The position numbers and the translations under genes were made by a program. Source: Sporosarcina sp. P34 (GTDB lineage Bacteria; Bacillota; Bacilli; Bacillales_A; Planococcaceae). Taken from it: 64,000 nt of DNA. Within the stretch, counting starts at the first letter, position 1. Each line of letters starts with the position of its first letter. This document shows positions 7,832-16,593 of the stretch, in pieces. The DNA is taken from NCBI RefSeq assembly GCF_002743375.1, contig NZ_PDZC01000002.1, positions 62,001 through 126,000 on the forward strand. The letters run 5' to 3'. The notes beneath the pieces are model-generated. The model saw only the letters and a list, made by a program, of their open reading frames with translations. It was not told where the DNA came from and did no database searches.

Positions 7832-9043
7832 TTATTGCTTCACACGTACTGTACTTGCAAGATCTTTCAACGCTTCCACTTTATCTGTCTGCTCCCATGG
7901 CAATTCAATATCAGTGCGTCCAAAGTGACCGTATGCTGCCGTTTGTTTGTAGATTGGACGACGCAGATCGAGCATTTTAATAATCCCTGCCGGTCGAAGG
8001 TCAAATAATTCACGTACGAACTCCACTAATTGAGTCTCCGATAGTGTACCGGTATCAAATGTATTGATCGAGATAGAAACTGGGCTCGCTACTCCAATAG
8101 CATATGCCAACTGAACTTCACAGTGCTCAGCCAGTCCAGCTGCAACGATGTTCTTTGCCACATAACGTGCCGCATAAGAAGCCGAACGATCCACTTTCGT
8201 AGCATCTTTCCCCGAGAATGCACCGCCACCATGACGGGCATATCCCCCATACGTATCGACGATGATTTTACGTCCAGTCAATCCAGAGTCCCCCTGAGGA
8301 CCACCAACAACAAAGCTGCCAGTAGGATTTATGAAGTATTTAGTGTGCTCGTCCAATAAGTTTTTTGGAACAACTGCATCAATCACCACGTTCTTTATAT
8401 CCTGCTCGATTTGCTCGAGTGTTGCTTCAGGGTGATGTTGTGTGGAAATAACGATTGTGTCAATTCGCACGGGATTATTATCTTCATCATATTCTACCGT
8501 TACTTGTGTTTTACCGTCAGGACGTAAATAGGATATAAGTTCTTCTTTACGAGCTTGTGCCAGGCGTTGTGCCAATCTATGAGATAGGCTGATTGGCAAA
8601 GGCATTAATTCTGGCGTTTCATTACATGCATATCCAAACATCAGGCCTTGGTCACCTGCACCGATTGCGTCTAATTCTTCATCAGACATAGAGCCTTCGC
8701 GTGCTTCGAGTGCCACATTGACACTTGCAGCGATTTCAGGAGATTGCTCATCAATGGACGTAAGTACAGCGGACGTTTCGTAATCGAAGCCGTATTTCGC
8801 ACGAACATACCCAATTTCCTTAACAGTGTCGCGAACGACTTTTGGAATATCCACATACGTTGTCGTAGTGATTTCTCCCATTACCAATACGAGTCCAGTC
8901 GTTATACTCGTTTCACATGCCACACGCGCATTTGGATCTTCCACTAAGATCGCATCTAAAATTGCGTCTGAAATTTGGTCGCACATCTTGTCAGGATGGC
9001 CTTCTGTAACTGATTCTGATGTAAACAGTCGACGGTTTGTCAT
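7832..9043 (-). CDS. metK: S-adenosylmethionine synthetase
   Basis: Makes S-adenosylmethionine from methionine and ATP in the cytoplasm. The 403 residues match the family throughout: TEGHPDK near residues 13-19, [13 protein letters not shown], and the [17 protein letters not shown] signature. ATG at 9043 was chosen over an upstream ATG because GGGGGG lies seven bases before it and homologues begin [19 protein letters not shown]. Transcription is controlled by an S-box riboswitch in the 5' leader, so product SAM represses the gene. Divergent from pckA, as in B. subtilis. Confidence 0.97.
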   Translation of the reverse strand: MTNRRLFTSESVTEGHPDKMCDQISDAILDAILVEDPNARVACETSITTGLVLVMGEITTTTYVDIPKVVRDTVKEIGYVRAKYGFDYETSAVLTSIDEQSPEIAASVNVALEAREGSMSDEELDAIGAGDQGLMFGYACNETPELMPLPISLSHRLAQRLAQARKEELISYLRPDGKTQVTVEYDEDNNPVRIDTIVISTQHHPEATLEQIEQDIKNVVIDAVVPKNLLDEHTKYFINPTGSFVVGGPQGDSGLTGRKIIVDTYGGYARHGGGAFSGKDATKVDRSASYAARYVAKNIVAAGLAEHCEVQLAYAIGVASPVSISINTFDTGTLSETQLVEFVRELFDLRPAGIIKMLDLRRPIYKQTAAYGHFGRTDIELPWEQTDKVEALKDLASTVRVKQ

Positions 9044-9150
9044 GTTGTTTCCCCCTATATTAAGCATCATGATACGGTACTCTCATAAGTCCCTGGTAAA
9101 GTTCCACGCCTAGACGTCAAGCATATACCATAAGGATTCAGGGCTAGACA

Positions 9151-9340
9151 ATATAAAAAGCCCTCCACTCATATTTAATAAATGAGTAAAAGGCAAAATT
9201 TCACGCGCAGCACCTTTCACTCTTATCGTCCAAGGAATTAAACCTTGCTTCAGGTTTGGCACCTTCGCGTTAGACTCACATCTATTGCAGGTTGCCGGGT
9301 TTCACAGGGCCTGTACCCTCCACCAACTCGGGATAAGAGT
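9151..9340 (-). promoter_or_regulatory. SAM-I (S-box) riboswitch with terminator in the metK leader
   Basis: On the minus strand the aptamer (9340 down to about 9216) shows the P1 strands TACTCTTATCC and GATAAGAGTG, the GGTGGAGGGTACAGGCCCTG core, GAAACCCGGCAACC and AAGGTGCCAAA, all standard S-box elements. The expression platform ends in a hairpin with arms ACTCAT/ATGAGT extended by GCC/GGGC and a TTTTT tail (9151-9193), giving termination when SAM binds. Confidence 0.96.
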
Positions 9341-9355
9341 ATCCGTTCATGTCAC

Positions 9356-9384
9356 ATCGTATTAAAAAGTTTGGATTTTGTCAA
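9356..9384 (-). promoter_or_regulatory. SigA promoter of metK
   Basis: TTGACA (9384-9379), 17-base spacer, TACGAT (9361-9356) on the minus strand, just before the riboswitch. Confidence 0.75.
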
Positions 9385-9438
9385 ATTATTTCTTTCAAAT
9401 CACTTGAGTTTTTAATTAGTATAGATTAATATTCTTAA

Positions 9439-9449
9439 TGTGTTATACT
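9439..9449 (+). promoter_or_regulatory. CcpN-like operator overlapping the pckA -10 box
   Basis: TGTGTTATACT fits the published B. subtilis CcpN consensus TRTGHYATAYW at every position and includes the -10 candidate TATACT (9444-9449). CcpN represses pckA and gapB under glycolytic conditions in B. subtilis; that the same holds here is inference. Confidence 0.55.
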
Positions 9450-9516
9450 ATTTACGAATTAGGATATTCCAGGTAAGATAAAAATAAATCGACTACGCAA
9501 AGGACGGTATGTAAAC

Positions 9517-11109
9517 ATGATATCTGCAAAAATTGATGATAGTTTAAAAAGTCTTCTTAGTGGAAGCAACGTGACGATCCAAGCGTCTGTGGCAGAACTA
9601 ACGGAAAAAGCAGTTGCAAGAGGCGAAGCTAAACTTTCTGCTGACGGTGCGATCACTGCACGTACAGGTAAATATACAGGACGCTCACCTAAGGACAAAT
9701 TCATCGTTGAAGATGCAGTGTCTAAGGATAAAGTAGATTGGGGTAGCACGAACAGTCCGATTTCAGAAGAGATCTTTGATTCATTATACACGAAAGTCAT
9801 CGAACATTTGAAGAAAAAAGACGAACTGTTTGTTTTTAAAGGATTTGCAGGAGCAGATAAAGACTCTCAATTGTCTATCCAGGTTATTAATGAATTAGCT
9901 TGGCAAAATCAGTTCGTTCACCAACTTTTCATCCGTCCAACTGAAGAAGAATTGAAAGCACATGAATCGCAATTCACCATTTTGGCAGCCCCTTCATTTA
10001 AAGCAGATCCAAAAGTGGATGGCACAAACTCTGAAACGTTCATCATTTTATCGCTTGAAAAGCGAATTGTTTTAATTGGTGGAACAGAATATGCTGGGGA
10101 AATGAAGAAATCTATTTTCTCTGTTATGAACTACTTACTTCCTGAGCAAGATATCCTATCCATGCACTGTTCAGCAAACGTTGGAGAAGAAGGCGATGTT
10201 GCTTTATTCTTTGGTCTTTCTGGAACAGGTAAAACTACGCTTTCGGCAGATGCTGACCGTAAACTTATTGGTGACGATGAGCACGGCTGGTCTGATAATG
10301 GCGTGTTTAACATTGAAGGTGGATGTTACGCAAAATGTATTAACCTTTCTGCTGAAAAAGAACCTGAAATTTTCGGAGCAATTCGTTTCGGTGCTGTTTT
10401 AGAAAACGTAGTACTAGATGAAGAAACACGCATTCCTGATTATGATGATAAATCATTAACAGAAAACACACGTGCTGCATATCCAATCGAAAACATTGAT
10501 AATATCGTGACACCATCTGTTGCTGGTCATCCGAAGAACATCATCTTCCTTACAGCTGATGCTTCTGGCGTATTGCCTCCGATTTCTATTCTTACAAAAG
10601 AACAGGCAATGTACCACTTCTTGAGCGGTTTCACTTCCAAACTTGCTGGAACTGAGCGTGGAATCACTGCTCCTGAACCAACATTCTCTACTTGCTTCGG
10701 TTCACCGTTCCTTCCACTCCCTGCCGCAACGTATGCAGAGATGCTTGGAAAGAAAATAGATGAGCATGGTTCAAAAGTATTCCTCGTGAATACAGGATGG
10801 ACTGGCGGAATCTATGGTGTAGGTTCACGTATGAACTTAGGCTATACACGTACGATGGTACGCGCAGCAATCGCTGGTAAGTTGGATAATATCGAAACAA
10901 AGAAGAACGAAATCTTTGGATTAAATATGCCTCTTGAAATCGAAGGTGTGCCAAGCGATGTTCTCCACCCTCGTGATGCTTGGGAAGATCCACAAGAATA
11001 CGATAAAGAAGCAAACCGTTTGGCTGATGCTTTCCGTGAGAACTTCAAGAAGTTTTCTCATGTTTCTGAAGACATCGCGGTCAAAGGCGGACCACCTGTC
11101 ATTAAATAA
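9517..11109 (+). CDS. pckA: Phosphoenolpyruvate carboxykinase (ATP)
   Basis: Converts oxaloacetate and ATP to phosphoenolpyruvate and CO2, the first step of gluconeogenesis. 530 residues, normal length. Visible motifs are [13 protein letters not shown], the [15 protein letters not shown] metal and substrate region, the P-loop GLSGTGKT at about 233-240, and DDEHGWSD with the second metal site. ATG at 9517 is the first in frame; AAAGGA lies 12 bases upstream, a long spacing. Downstream is a strong terminator, so it is transcribed alone. Confidence 0.97.
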   Translation: MISAKIDDSLKSLLSGSNVTIQASVAELTEKAVARGEAKLSADGAITARTGKYTGRSPKDKFIVEDAVSKDKVDWGSTNSPISEEIFDSLYTKVIEHLKKKDELFVFKGFAGADKDSQLSIQVINELAWQNQFVHQLFIRPTEEELKAHESQFTILAAPSFKADPKVDGTNSETFIILSLEKRIVLIGGTEYAGEMKKSIFSVMNYLLPEQDILSMHCSANVGEEGDVALFFGLSGTGKTTLSADADRKLIGDDEHGWSDNGVFNIEGGCYAKCINLSAEKEPEIFGAIRFGAVLENVVLDEETRIPDYDDKSLTENTRAAYPIENIDNIVTPSVAGHPKNIIFLTADASGVLPPISILTKEQAMYHFLSGFTSKLAGTERGITAPEPTFSTCFGSPFLPLPAATYAEMLGKKIDEHGSKVFLVNTGWTGGIYGVGSRMNLGYTRTMVRAAIAGKLDNIETKKNEIFGLNMPLEIEGVPSDVLHPRDAWEDPQEYDKEANRLADAFRENFKKFSHVSEDIAVKGGPPVIK

Positions 11110-11120
11110 TGTCATACGAA

Positions 11121-11152
11121 AGAGGCTGACCAATCTGGTCAGCCTCTTTTTG
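11121..11152 (+). terminator. pckA terminator
   Basis: Perfect 12-base stem AGAGGCTGACCA/TGGTCAGCCTCT, three-base loop, then TTTTT. Confidence 0.93.
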
Positions 11153-11188
11153 CGTCAATATGGTTATCACTTAACAGCAAGCCAATGT

Positions 11189-11983
11189 TCATTCTTGCCG
11201 CTTCATCCAATTCACTGCTTCTTTCACAAGCTGTCGATTCATTTCAGGAGGAATATAATGCGTATAGCCTTCCAAGTACCAAGTTTCAAACTCTTTATCC
11301 GCATCACGTAGTGCGTTCTCCAACAATAATGCCTGTTGGAAAGACACATTCGTGTCAAGAGTCCCGTGGATAATCAGTGTCGGAATATCGATATTTTCTA
11401 TCTGGAATAGTGCCGTTCTTTCACGATACGCATCCGGTTGATTATTCGGTGTGCCACCGATGACACGTTTCATCATACGCCGCATATCTTGTCGCTCTTT
11501 GTATGTGAAGACCACGTCGGAAACTCCCGCCCAAGTCACCATAGAAGTTAAATCATCGCGCATTATAGCTGTCCATAATGCCATGATACCGCCTCTGGAA
11601 AAAGAGAATAGATGAATGCGATCTGAATTGACTGCACTTTGCTGTTTAAGTACTTCCACTCCCGTCACTGCGTCATTGCGATCCTCTCCAGCAAATTCAT
11701 CCTTTCCTTCACCGCCACGATTGCCACGATAATAAGGAGCGAATACTACCAGTCCATGCGATGCAAATTGTGCAATACGCGCTGGTCTAACCATCCCTAC
11801 ATGTTGGATGCCGCCACGTAAATAAAGCAATCCATCATACCGTCCTTTTGCTTTTGGTGTTGCCAGAAGTCCTTTTACAAGCAAGCCGTCAGAACTGTAC
11901 GTGATTTCTTCCAATCTCACATGGGGGTTTGGAGAGGGATAGTCTTTCCTTCGTATGATTTTGCCATCAGTTTGTTCTATCAT
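11189..11983 (-). CDS. ytmA: YtmA-like alpha/beta hydrolase (prolyl-oligopeptidase family S9)
   Basis: 264 residues, close in length and text to B. subtilis YtmA. The catalytic triad is visible: Ser in HLFSFSRGGIMAL, Asp in IHGTLDTNVS and His in GYTHYIPPE. The first glycine of the usual GxSxGG elbow is serine here (SFSRGG), a mild deviation. An oxyanion-type LYLRGGIQHVGMVRP block is conserved. ATG at 11983 was preferred to GTG at 12010 because homologues start here and GGGTGG precedes it. It overlaps the end of the ytkD gene by 17 bases, so the two are co-transcribed and coupled. Natural substrate unknown. Confidence 0.85.
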   Translation of the reverse strand: MIEQTDGKIIRRKDYPSPNPHVRLEEITYSSDGLLVKGLLATPKAKGRYDGLLYLRGGIQHVGMVRPARIAQFASHGLVVFAPYYRGNRGGEGKDEFAGEDRNDAVTGVEVLKQQSAVNSDRIHLFSFSRGGIMALWTAIMRDDLTSMVTWAGVSDVVFTYKERQDMRRMMKRVIGGTPNNQPDAYRERTALFQIENIDIPTLIIHGTLDTNVSFQQALLLENALRDADKEFETWYLEGYTHYIPPEMNRQLVKEAVNWMKRQE

Positions 11984-12434
11984 TCGCTTCCACCCACTTC
12001 CTAAGTTCACCCATTCCGCGGTCTTTCATGTGAAAGCTGAGCTCTGTACAAGCATCTAGTTCAGCGTCTGTCATCCATAAGGCACCTTCTGTTTCCATTA
12101 ATGTAAAGTCTTTTTCTACATGTGTTATATCTCCTGTGAAAACGGCCTTACAAAAAGGTGGTTCAGTAAAGACGACATATTCAGCAAATGAATGAATATT
12201 TTCTATAGTGACTCCTGTTTCTTCCATCGTTTCACGAATAGCCGCTTGTTCAATTGTCTCTCCTGGTTCTGCTTTTCCACCGGGAAACTCGATTCCACGT
12301 ATTTTATGTTTGGTCAATAACCAACGAGCGCCGTGCTTAATCATAACGAGCACATGGCGGGATTCAATATGATGTGGGTTAGGTCCAAAAGTCAGCTCAA
12401 CATGGGCTCCCTGTAAATCTTCAAATTTCAGCAA
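11967..12434 (-). CDS. ytkD: Nudix hydrolase YtkD (8-oxo-dGTP/nucleotide diphosphatase)
   Basis: 155 residues. The Nudix box runs G-x5-E-x7-REUxEExGU as GGKAEPGETIEQAAIRETME followed by ETGV (about residues 51-74), complete with the catalytic glutamates. The context WLLTKHKIRGIEFPGG is that of B. subtilis YtkD, an antimutator hydrolase acting on oxidised and normal nucleotides. Upstream gene of a pair with ytmA, the same order as in B. subtilis. ATG at 12434 has a weak AAAGGA ribosome site about nine bases upstream. Confidence 0.88.
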   Translation of the reverse strand: MLKFEDLQGAHVELTFGPNPHHIESRHVLVMIKHGARWLLTKHKIRGIEFPGGKAEPGETIEQAAIRETMEETGVTIENIHSFAEYVVFTEPPFCKAVFTGDITHVEKDFTLMETEGALWMTDAELDACTELSFHMKDRGMGELRKWVEANDRTN

Positions 12435-12482
12435 TATGGATCACGTCCTTTCCCTTAGTGTAGCGGAAAGGTGAGCGGAGAA

Positions 12483-12797
12483 TCAACGAAATAGCGGCAG
12501 TTTCTCGATAAAACGTTTAGACTCATCGTCAGTAAATTCATGAATCAAAGCAAAGATCTTTTTCAATCGTACATCCAATTTGTCATTGTCTTGATCATAG
12601 TGATATTGCGCATACGGTACATGTGAGCGGAGAAAGTTTTGGAATTCCAGTTGTTCCATTTGGGAAAATAATTTTTCGAATATTGGATATACTTCTCTTG
12701 TTACTTCTACTTTGTATTCCCATGTCGAAGAATGAGGATCTGTGAGTACTAATTTGTTATTAAGTGATATATACATCGGATATTTTTCTTCTATCAT
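12483..12797 (-). CDS. Hypothetical protein, 104 residues
   Basis: I do not recognise a family. The chain is soluble and charged, with a beta-like N-terminus (MYISLNNKLVLTDPHSSTWEYK) and amphipathic helices after residue 35 (YPIFEKLFSQMEQLEFQNFL). No signal peptide, metal motif or membrane segment. ATG at 12797 is six bases after AAAGTAGG; ATG at 12803 would abut it. It lies 48 bases before ytkD on the same strand and may share its transcript. The codon use and ribosome site suggest a real gene. Confidence 0.65.
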   Translation of the reverse strand: MIEEKYPMYISLNNKLVLTDPHSSTWEYKVEVTREVYPIFEKLFSQMEQLEFQNFLRSHVPYAQYHYDQDNDKLDVRLKKIFALIHEFTDDESKRFIEKLPLFR

Positions 12798-12996
12798 AAT
12801 CATCCTACTTTCTTTTTTACGTAGGATGCCTCGTAAAGAAAAAATTATTCTACAGCAAAATTGAGGCTAAGATATAACTAAAAAAACAGTCCGTTCCCCT
12901 ACGCTACAAAAGGCACGCTTGAGTTGGCCTTTTTCCGCTTCGTACACTCTTGATTACTAACGAATTAAACTTACTAAATAAGTGTCAGTGAATTAG

Positions 12997-13032
12997 AAAA
13001 GGTATGAAGGTGTCTTCTCCTTCATACCTTTT
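12997..13032 (-). terminator. Terminator after malic enzyme
   Basis: Perfect 14-base stem AAAAGGTATGAAGG/CCTTCATACCTTTT with an eight-base loop; the T tract is part of the stem. Confidence 0.75.
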
Positions 13033-13058
13033 GAGGCTTTGTCCCAGCCACCTTCAAA

Positions 13059-14387
13059 TTAAATCTCTTGATCCTGTTCTTCATACACTACTTTTTCAAC
13101 TGCCAACGCTACGTTAATGTGTACATTGGGATCTAATGGGTGTGGTACTAAATCGTCGCGCTTTGTGCTATCGACAATGGCCAAAGCTGCAGCGATCAGC
13201 ATGGGGTACGTAATAGCTTTCGCATTTGCATTTAATGCGCCACGAAAGATGCCCGGAAAGCCTAGGACGTTATTGACTAGACGACCATCTGCTGCATAGG
13301 CTGCGCCTGCTTCTAAAGCGGTTTCCGGAGTGATTTCTGCGTTGGGGTTCGATAAAGCCAAAATGATTTGACCTTTACGAACCATTTCTGGCTTGATGAG
13401 ATTAGCAACACCGGTTGTCGCAATGACTACATCGCATGTCTCCATGATTTCTTCCATTGTTTCAACGACGGTTCCACCGTGTTTCGCTAACATCTCTTTC
13501 GCATGGGGATTAGGATCTGTCCCCTTCATTTCCTCTACACCATATGCCATAAACATACGACTGATTGCTAAGCCAGCTGCGCCTAAACCAATTTGTCCAA
13601 CTGAAGCATTAGCCAGATCCACTTCAACATGTTTGCATGCTGTAAGTGCTGCTGCCAATGCTACGACTGCTGTACCGTGCTGATCATCATGCATAACAGG
13701 AATAGGCAATTCTTTTTTTAAACGATCTTCGATTTCAAAGCAATGCGGGGAACCGATATCTTCCAGTAAAATCGCACCAAATCCTTGATGAATATGTTTG
13801 ATCGTTTCTACGACTTCATCGGGATTGCTTGTATCAAGTAAAATGGGGATCCCACTAATACCGACGAATTGATCAAACAAGACAGCTTTTCCTTCCATAA
13901 CCGGCATACCCGCTACAGGACCAATATCTCCAAGCCCTAAAATAGCCGTACCATCTGTCACAATTGCCACAGTATTTGAAATACCTGTGAAATAATTTGC
14001 CTGTTCCGGATCTTCTTGGATCGTTTTGCAAACACTTGCCACACCTGGTGTATACACTCTCCGTAAATCTGCCAGAGAACGGATTTCATGAGTGGCTTTC
14101 ATATGAATTTTTCCACCTTCATGCATTTGCAATACATCATCTGTAATCGCTTGAACTTTAATACCTTGTTTCAAGTTTTCAATCGCCACAACGATTTCAG
14201 CCAAATGCGCTTCATCATTACATTGCAACGCGATTTCTCTTATCGTAGAAAGCGTTCCTACTTTAATCGTTTGGATGTCACCTATGTCTCCATTTAGTTG
14301 ACCAATTGCCATAGTTACCTTACCAAGATTCCCTGGTTTAGAAGGGGTTTCAATAATTAAATTACGTAAATACTGTCCTTGAGCCAT
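13059..14387 (-). CDS. Malic enzyme with N-terminal ACT domain
   Basis: Decarboxylates malate to pyruvate with NAD(P). 442 residues. Residues about 6-80 form an ACT-type regulatory domain ([20 protein letters not shown]), as in B. subtilis MleA rather than the shorter YtsJ. The catalytic part carries [51 protein letters not shown] and the nucleotide site GLGAAG. After the second strand, TDPNP gives an aspartate that suggests NAD preference, an inference. Start ATG at 14387 (AGGAGG ten bases upstream); GTG at 14393 is the alternative with four bases. Single gene. Confidence 0.92.
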   Translation of the reverse strand: MAQGQYLRNLIIETPSKPGNLGKVTMAIGQLNGDIGDIQTIKVGTLSTIREIALQCNDEAHLAEIVVAIENLKQGIKVQAITDDVLQMHEGGKIHMKATHEIRSLADLRRVYTPGVASVCKTIQEDPEQANYFTGISNTVAIVTDGTAILGLGDIGPVAGMPVMEGKAVLFDQFVGISGIPILLDTSNPDEVVETIKHIHQGFGAILLEDIGSPHCFEIEDRLKKELPIPVMHDDQHGTAVVALAAALTACKHVEVDLANASVGQIGLGAAGLAISRMFMAYGVEEMKGTDPNPHAKEMLAKHGGTVVETMEEIMETCDVVIATTGVANLIKPEMVRKGQIILALSNPNAEITPETALEAGAAYAADGRLVNNVLGFPGIFRGALNANAKAITYPMLIAAALAIVDSTKRDDLVPHPLDPNVHINVALAVEKVVYEEQDQEI

Positions 14388-14452
14388 CTTCACTATACCT
14401 CCTACTATGTTTTATTATATTTATATTCTACAGCATTTCTGCCAACTTCCAT

Positions 14453-14489
14453 AAAAAAACACACATCTCTACTTATCCAAGATGTGTGT
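14453..14489 (-). terminator. Terminator after the YjfB-like gene
   Basis: Perfect 10-base stem ACACACATCT/AGATGTGTGT followed on the minus strand by TTTTTTT. Confidence 0.9.
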
Positions 14490-14496
14490 TCTTCAT

Positions 14497-14676
14497 TCAA
14501 GCCTTGATATCAATAGAAACGCCCTTTGTTGGATGCGTTACAGATTGGTTTTCAAGGCCGTTCAGCATATCATTCATAGCAGAAGTCTCCATTGAAAGAG
14601 CCTTGTTCATGATGCTCATTTGAACGGTTGATTGCAAGCTTCTCAACTGGCCGGACATAATCGAATTGATATCCAT
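14497..14676 (-). CDS. YjfB-like putative motility protein
   Basis: 59-residue peptide beginning MDINSIMSGQLRSLQSTVQM, then MNKALSMETSAMNDMLNGLE. This matches the YjfB_motility family of short helical proteins, which in B. subtilis belongs to the SigD regulon. GGAAGGGG lies nine bases before ATG at 14676; the nine extra codons upstream have no ribosome site. No SigD promoter (TAAA-N15-GCCGATAT) was found. Role unknown. Confidence 0.7.
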   Translation of the reverse strand: MDINSIMSGQLRSLQSTVQMSIMNKALSMETSAMNDMLNGLENQSVTHPTKGVSIDIKA

Positions 14677-14740
14677 ATCGTTCAACCCCTTCCCGGTATT
14701 CACTTCTTGCTATCGGCTACTATTTTTATAATTGAAGGTT

Positions 14741-15190
14741 TTACTCGTTTGTTTCACCGAGAAATGCATTTAACATCCACTGATGCTTCTCCACGCTCTG
14801 ATAAACCGCATTTAACATATCTTCCGTCATATCATCTGAATCCTTCGCTGCAAGTTCCATGCCCTTTTTCAATGATTTCATTACTTTGTCAAAATCATCT
14901 ACTAGCGTTTGCACCATGTCATTTGCTTTTTCTGTGCCTTTTGCTTCGTCGATCACAGATTCGGATAAATGCTGCGATAATGTTGCAGTTGGTTCACCGC
15001 CCAACGTCAGTACGCGTTCCGCAATTTCGTCCATATGCGCTGTTGCTTCATTATATAATTCCTCAAATTTAGCATGCAATGTGAAGAAATGACTTCCTTT
15101 TACATACCAGTGGTAATTATGAAGTTTTGCATACAACACCGACCACGTAGATACTTGTTTGTTTAGTTCTTGAATTAATTCCTTAGACAT
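14741..15190 (-). CDS. dps: Dps/ferritin-like DNA-protecting protein
   Basis: 149 residues forming a four-helix bundle; Dps dodecamers oxidise and store Fe(II) with peroxide. The intersubunit ferroxidase ligands are in place with family spacing: H27 (LHNYHW), H39 (TLHAKFEELY), D54 and E58 (HMDEIAERVLTLGG). ATG at 15190 follows AGGAGTG by eight bases. No perfect PerR box lies upstream; instead an imperfect 11-base inverted repeat sits 38-68 bases before the start. Divergent from yidD, the B. subtilis ytkB-ytjA neighbourhood. Confidence 0.9.
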   Translation of the reverse strand: MSKELIQELNKQVSTWSVLYAKLHNYHWYVKGSHFFTLHAKFEELYNEATAHMDEIAERVLTLGGEPTATLSQHLSESVIDEAKGTEKANDMVQTLVDDFDKVMKSLKKGMELAAKDSDDMTEDMLNAVYQSVEKHQWMLNAFLGETNE

Positions 15191-15227
15191 AAAAAAACAC
15201 TCCTCTAATCGTTTTATGCTTCTCTCT

Positions 15228-15258
15228 TTTAATTTACCACATATATAGGTAAACTAAA
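15228..15258. promoter_or_regulatory. Inverted repeat in the dps-yidD divergent promoter region
   Basis: TTTAATTTACC and GGTAAACTAAA are 11-base arms with one mismatch around nine bases (ACATATATA). It is central to the divergent spacer and may be an operator for either gene; no known box matches. Confidence 0.45.
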
Positions 15259-15278
15259 CCTTATTACGTCAGAAGGTG

Positions 15279-15518
15279 ATGGAGATACTGAAGAAAGCAT
15301 GTATACAACTAATCCGATTCTATCAGAAGTTTATTTCCCCCTTATCACCGCCCTCTTGCCGATTTCATCCAACGTGTTCACATTACGCGGTGGAAGCAAT
15401 GGAGACGCACGGAGCGCTAAAAGGGAGTTGGCTTGCGGTAATGAGGATTTTAAAATGTCACCCATTTCATAAAGGCGGATTTGATCCGGTCCCTCCAAAA
15501 AAATCAGAGACTAAATAA
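15279..15518 (+). CDS. yidD: Membrane protein insertion efficiency factor YidD
   Basis: 79 residues with the family's invariant block: [20 protein letters not shown], then [20 protein letters not shown] and [19 protein letters not shown], including the three cysteines. YidD (UPF0161, YtjA in B. subtilis) is an amphipathic membrane-associated factor that aids YidC-dependent insertion. Start uncertain: ATG 15279 is only two bases from AGAAGG, GTG 15276 overlaps it, and homologues begin a few residues later. It precedes the zinc-binding lipoprotein gene, which has its own promoter. Confidence 0.9.
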   Translation: MEILKKACIQLIRFYQKFISPLSPPSCRFHPTCSHYAVEAMETHGALKGSWLAVMRILKCHPFHKGGFDPVPPKKSETK

Positions 15519-15529
15519 TCTGGACTAGG

Positions 15530-15558
15530 TTGCAAACATACATCATATCTTGTATGAT
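15530..15558 (+). promoter_or_regulatory. SigA promoter of the zinc-binding lipoprotein gene
   Basis: TTGCAA, 17-base spacer, TATGAT. The -10 is also the right half of CATCATA-TCTTG-TATGATG (15541-15559), a perfect 7-base inverted repeat. Confidence 0.7.
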
Positions 15559-15574
15559 GAGAAAACAATCTAAA

Positions 15575-15589
15575 TAGTAATCATTCCGA
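15575..15589. promoter_or_regulatory. Zur box
   Basis: TAGTAATCATTCCGA matches the B. subtilis Zur consensus TCGTAATNATTACGA at 12 of 14 defined positions. It lies just downstream of the -10 box, a position that would block transcription when zinc is sufficient. Confidence 0.8.
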
Positions 15590-15611
15590 TTACATCACGG
15601 AGGCTTTTTGA

Positions 15612-16565
15612 ATGAAAAATCGTTTACTACTGCTGGCAACCGCTTTGCTGCTAGTATTAAGTGGTTGTAACAATAGTACAACTACTGAACCGGATGATAC
15701 GTCATCCGAACAATTACTCGTTTACACTACTGTTTACCCATTACAATACTTCACTGAACGGATTGGTGGAGAGTACGTTGACGTGAGATCCATCTATCCG
15801 CCTGGAACAGATGAGCACGTGTTTGAACCTACGCAGAAAGATATGATGACCTTAGCAAAAGGGGATTTATTCTTTTATGTCGGGCTTGGACTTGAGGGTT
15901 TTGTGCAAAAAACAGAGAAAACATTGCAGAACGAAGAGGTTCGCTTTGTTCCAATCGCTGATTATATTGATTTCGAAGAGTTGGAAGAGGGACATTCCCA
16001 TGAACACGGAGAAGCGCATGATGAACATGGACATGAAGACACGGTGGATCCACACGTTTGGATATCTCCTTATCTCAGCACGAAGCTCGCGGAAAAAATT
16101 ACGCAAGAGTTATCTGATGAATTGCCTGAACATGCAGAATCATTCAAGAAAAATTTTGACGTTTTATATGATGAACTAGAAGAATTGGATCGCGAATTTA
16201 AAACGATGGCAGATGCAGCGCCAAACAAAACATTCTTCGTATCTCATGCAGCATTCGGCTACTTGGCAGACGCTTATGGGTTACAGCAACTTGCTGTATC
16301 TGGTCTTGATTCTCAGAATGAACCTTCACAAAAAGAACTAGCCTCTCTTGTAAAAGAGGCAAAAGAACAAGACATCCAGTATATTTTATTTGAACAAAAC
16401 GTCAGCTCGAAATTAGCTGAAGTCATCAAAAAAGAACTGGATGCCGAAGCCCTTACTTTGCATAATTTGAGTGTCCTTACTGAAGAAGATATCCAGAAGG
16501 AAGAAACGTACTTTACTCTCATGGAACAGAATCTGAACGTACTAAAAAAAGCATTAGGTAACTAA
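15612..16565 (+). CDS. znuA: Zinc ABC transporter substrate-binding lipoprotein (ZnuA/AdcA type)
   Basis: 317 residues. Lipoprotein signal with lipobox LSGC (Cys19), then a cluster A-I metal-binding fold. Likely ligands are H69 (DEHVFEP), H148 (VDPHVW), H212 (VSHAAFGYLA) and E261 (LFEQN). A His/Glu/Asp-rich loop, HSHEHGEAHDEHGH, at 128-141 is the ZnuA hallmark for zinc. The Zur box upstream supports zinc control. No znuB or znuC lies beside it: the next gene is menE on the opposite strand, so the permease and ATPase must be elsewhere or the protein works as an orphan receptor. ATG at 15612 follows ACGGAGG by eight bases. Confidence 0.92.
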   Translation: MKNRLLLLATALLLVLSGCNNSTTTEPDDTSSEQLLVYTTVYPLQYFTERIGGEYVDVRSIYPPGTDEHVFEPTQKDMMTLAKGDLFFYVGLGLEGFVQKTEKTLQNEEVRFVPIADYIDFEELEEGHSHEHGEAHDEHGHEDTVDPHVWISPYLSTKLAEKITQELSDELPEHAESFKKNFDVLYDELEELDREFKTMADAAPNKTFFVSHAAFGYLADAYGLQQLAVSGLDSQNEPSQKELASLVKEAKEQDIQYILFEQNVSSKLAEVIKKELDAEALTLHNLSVLTEEDIQKEETYFTLMEQNLNVLKKALGN

Positions 16566-16593
16566 CAGTGGATGCATACTCCACTGTTTTTTT
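16565..16593 (+). terminator. znuA terminator
   Basis: ACAGTGGA/TCCACTGT stem, seven-base loop, TTTTTTT tail. Confidence 0.88.

Noticed and set aside
15191..15275. SigB or PerR promoter elements for dps
   Set aside because: Best SigB fit (GTTTAG with TGGTAA) has several mismatches and no PerR dyad is present.
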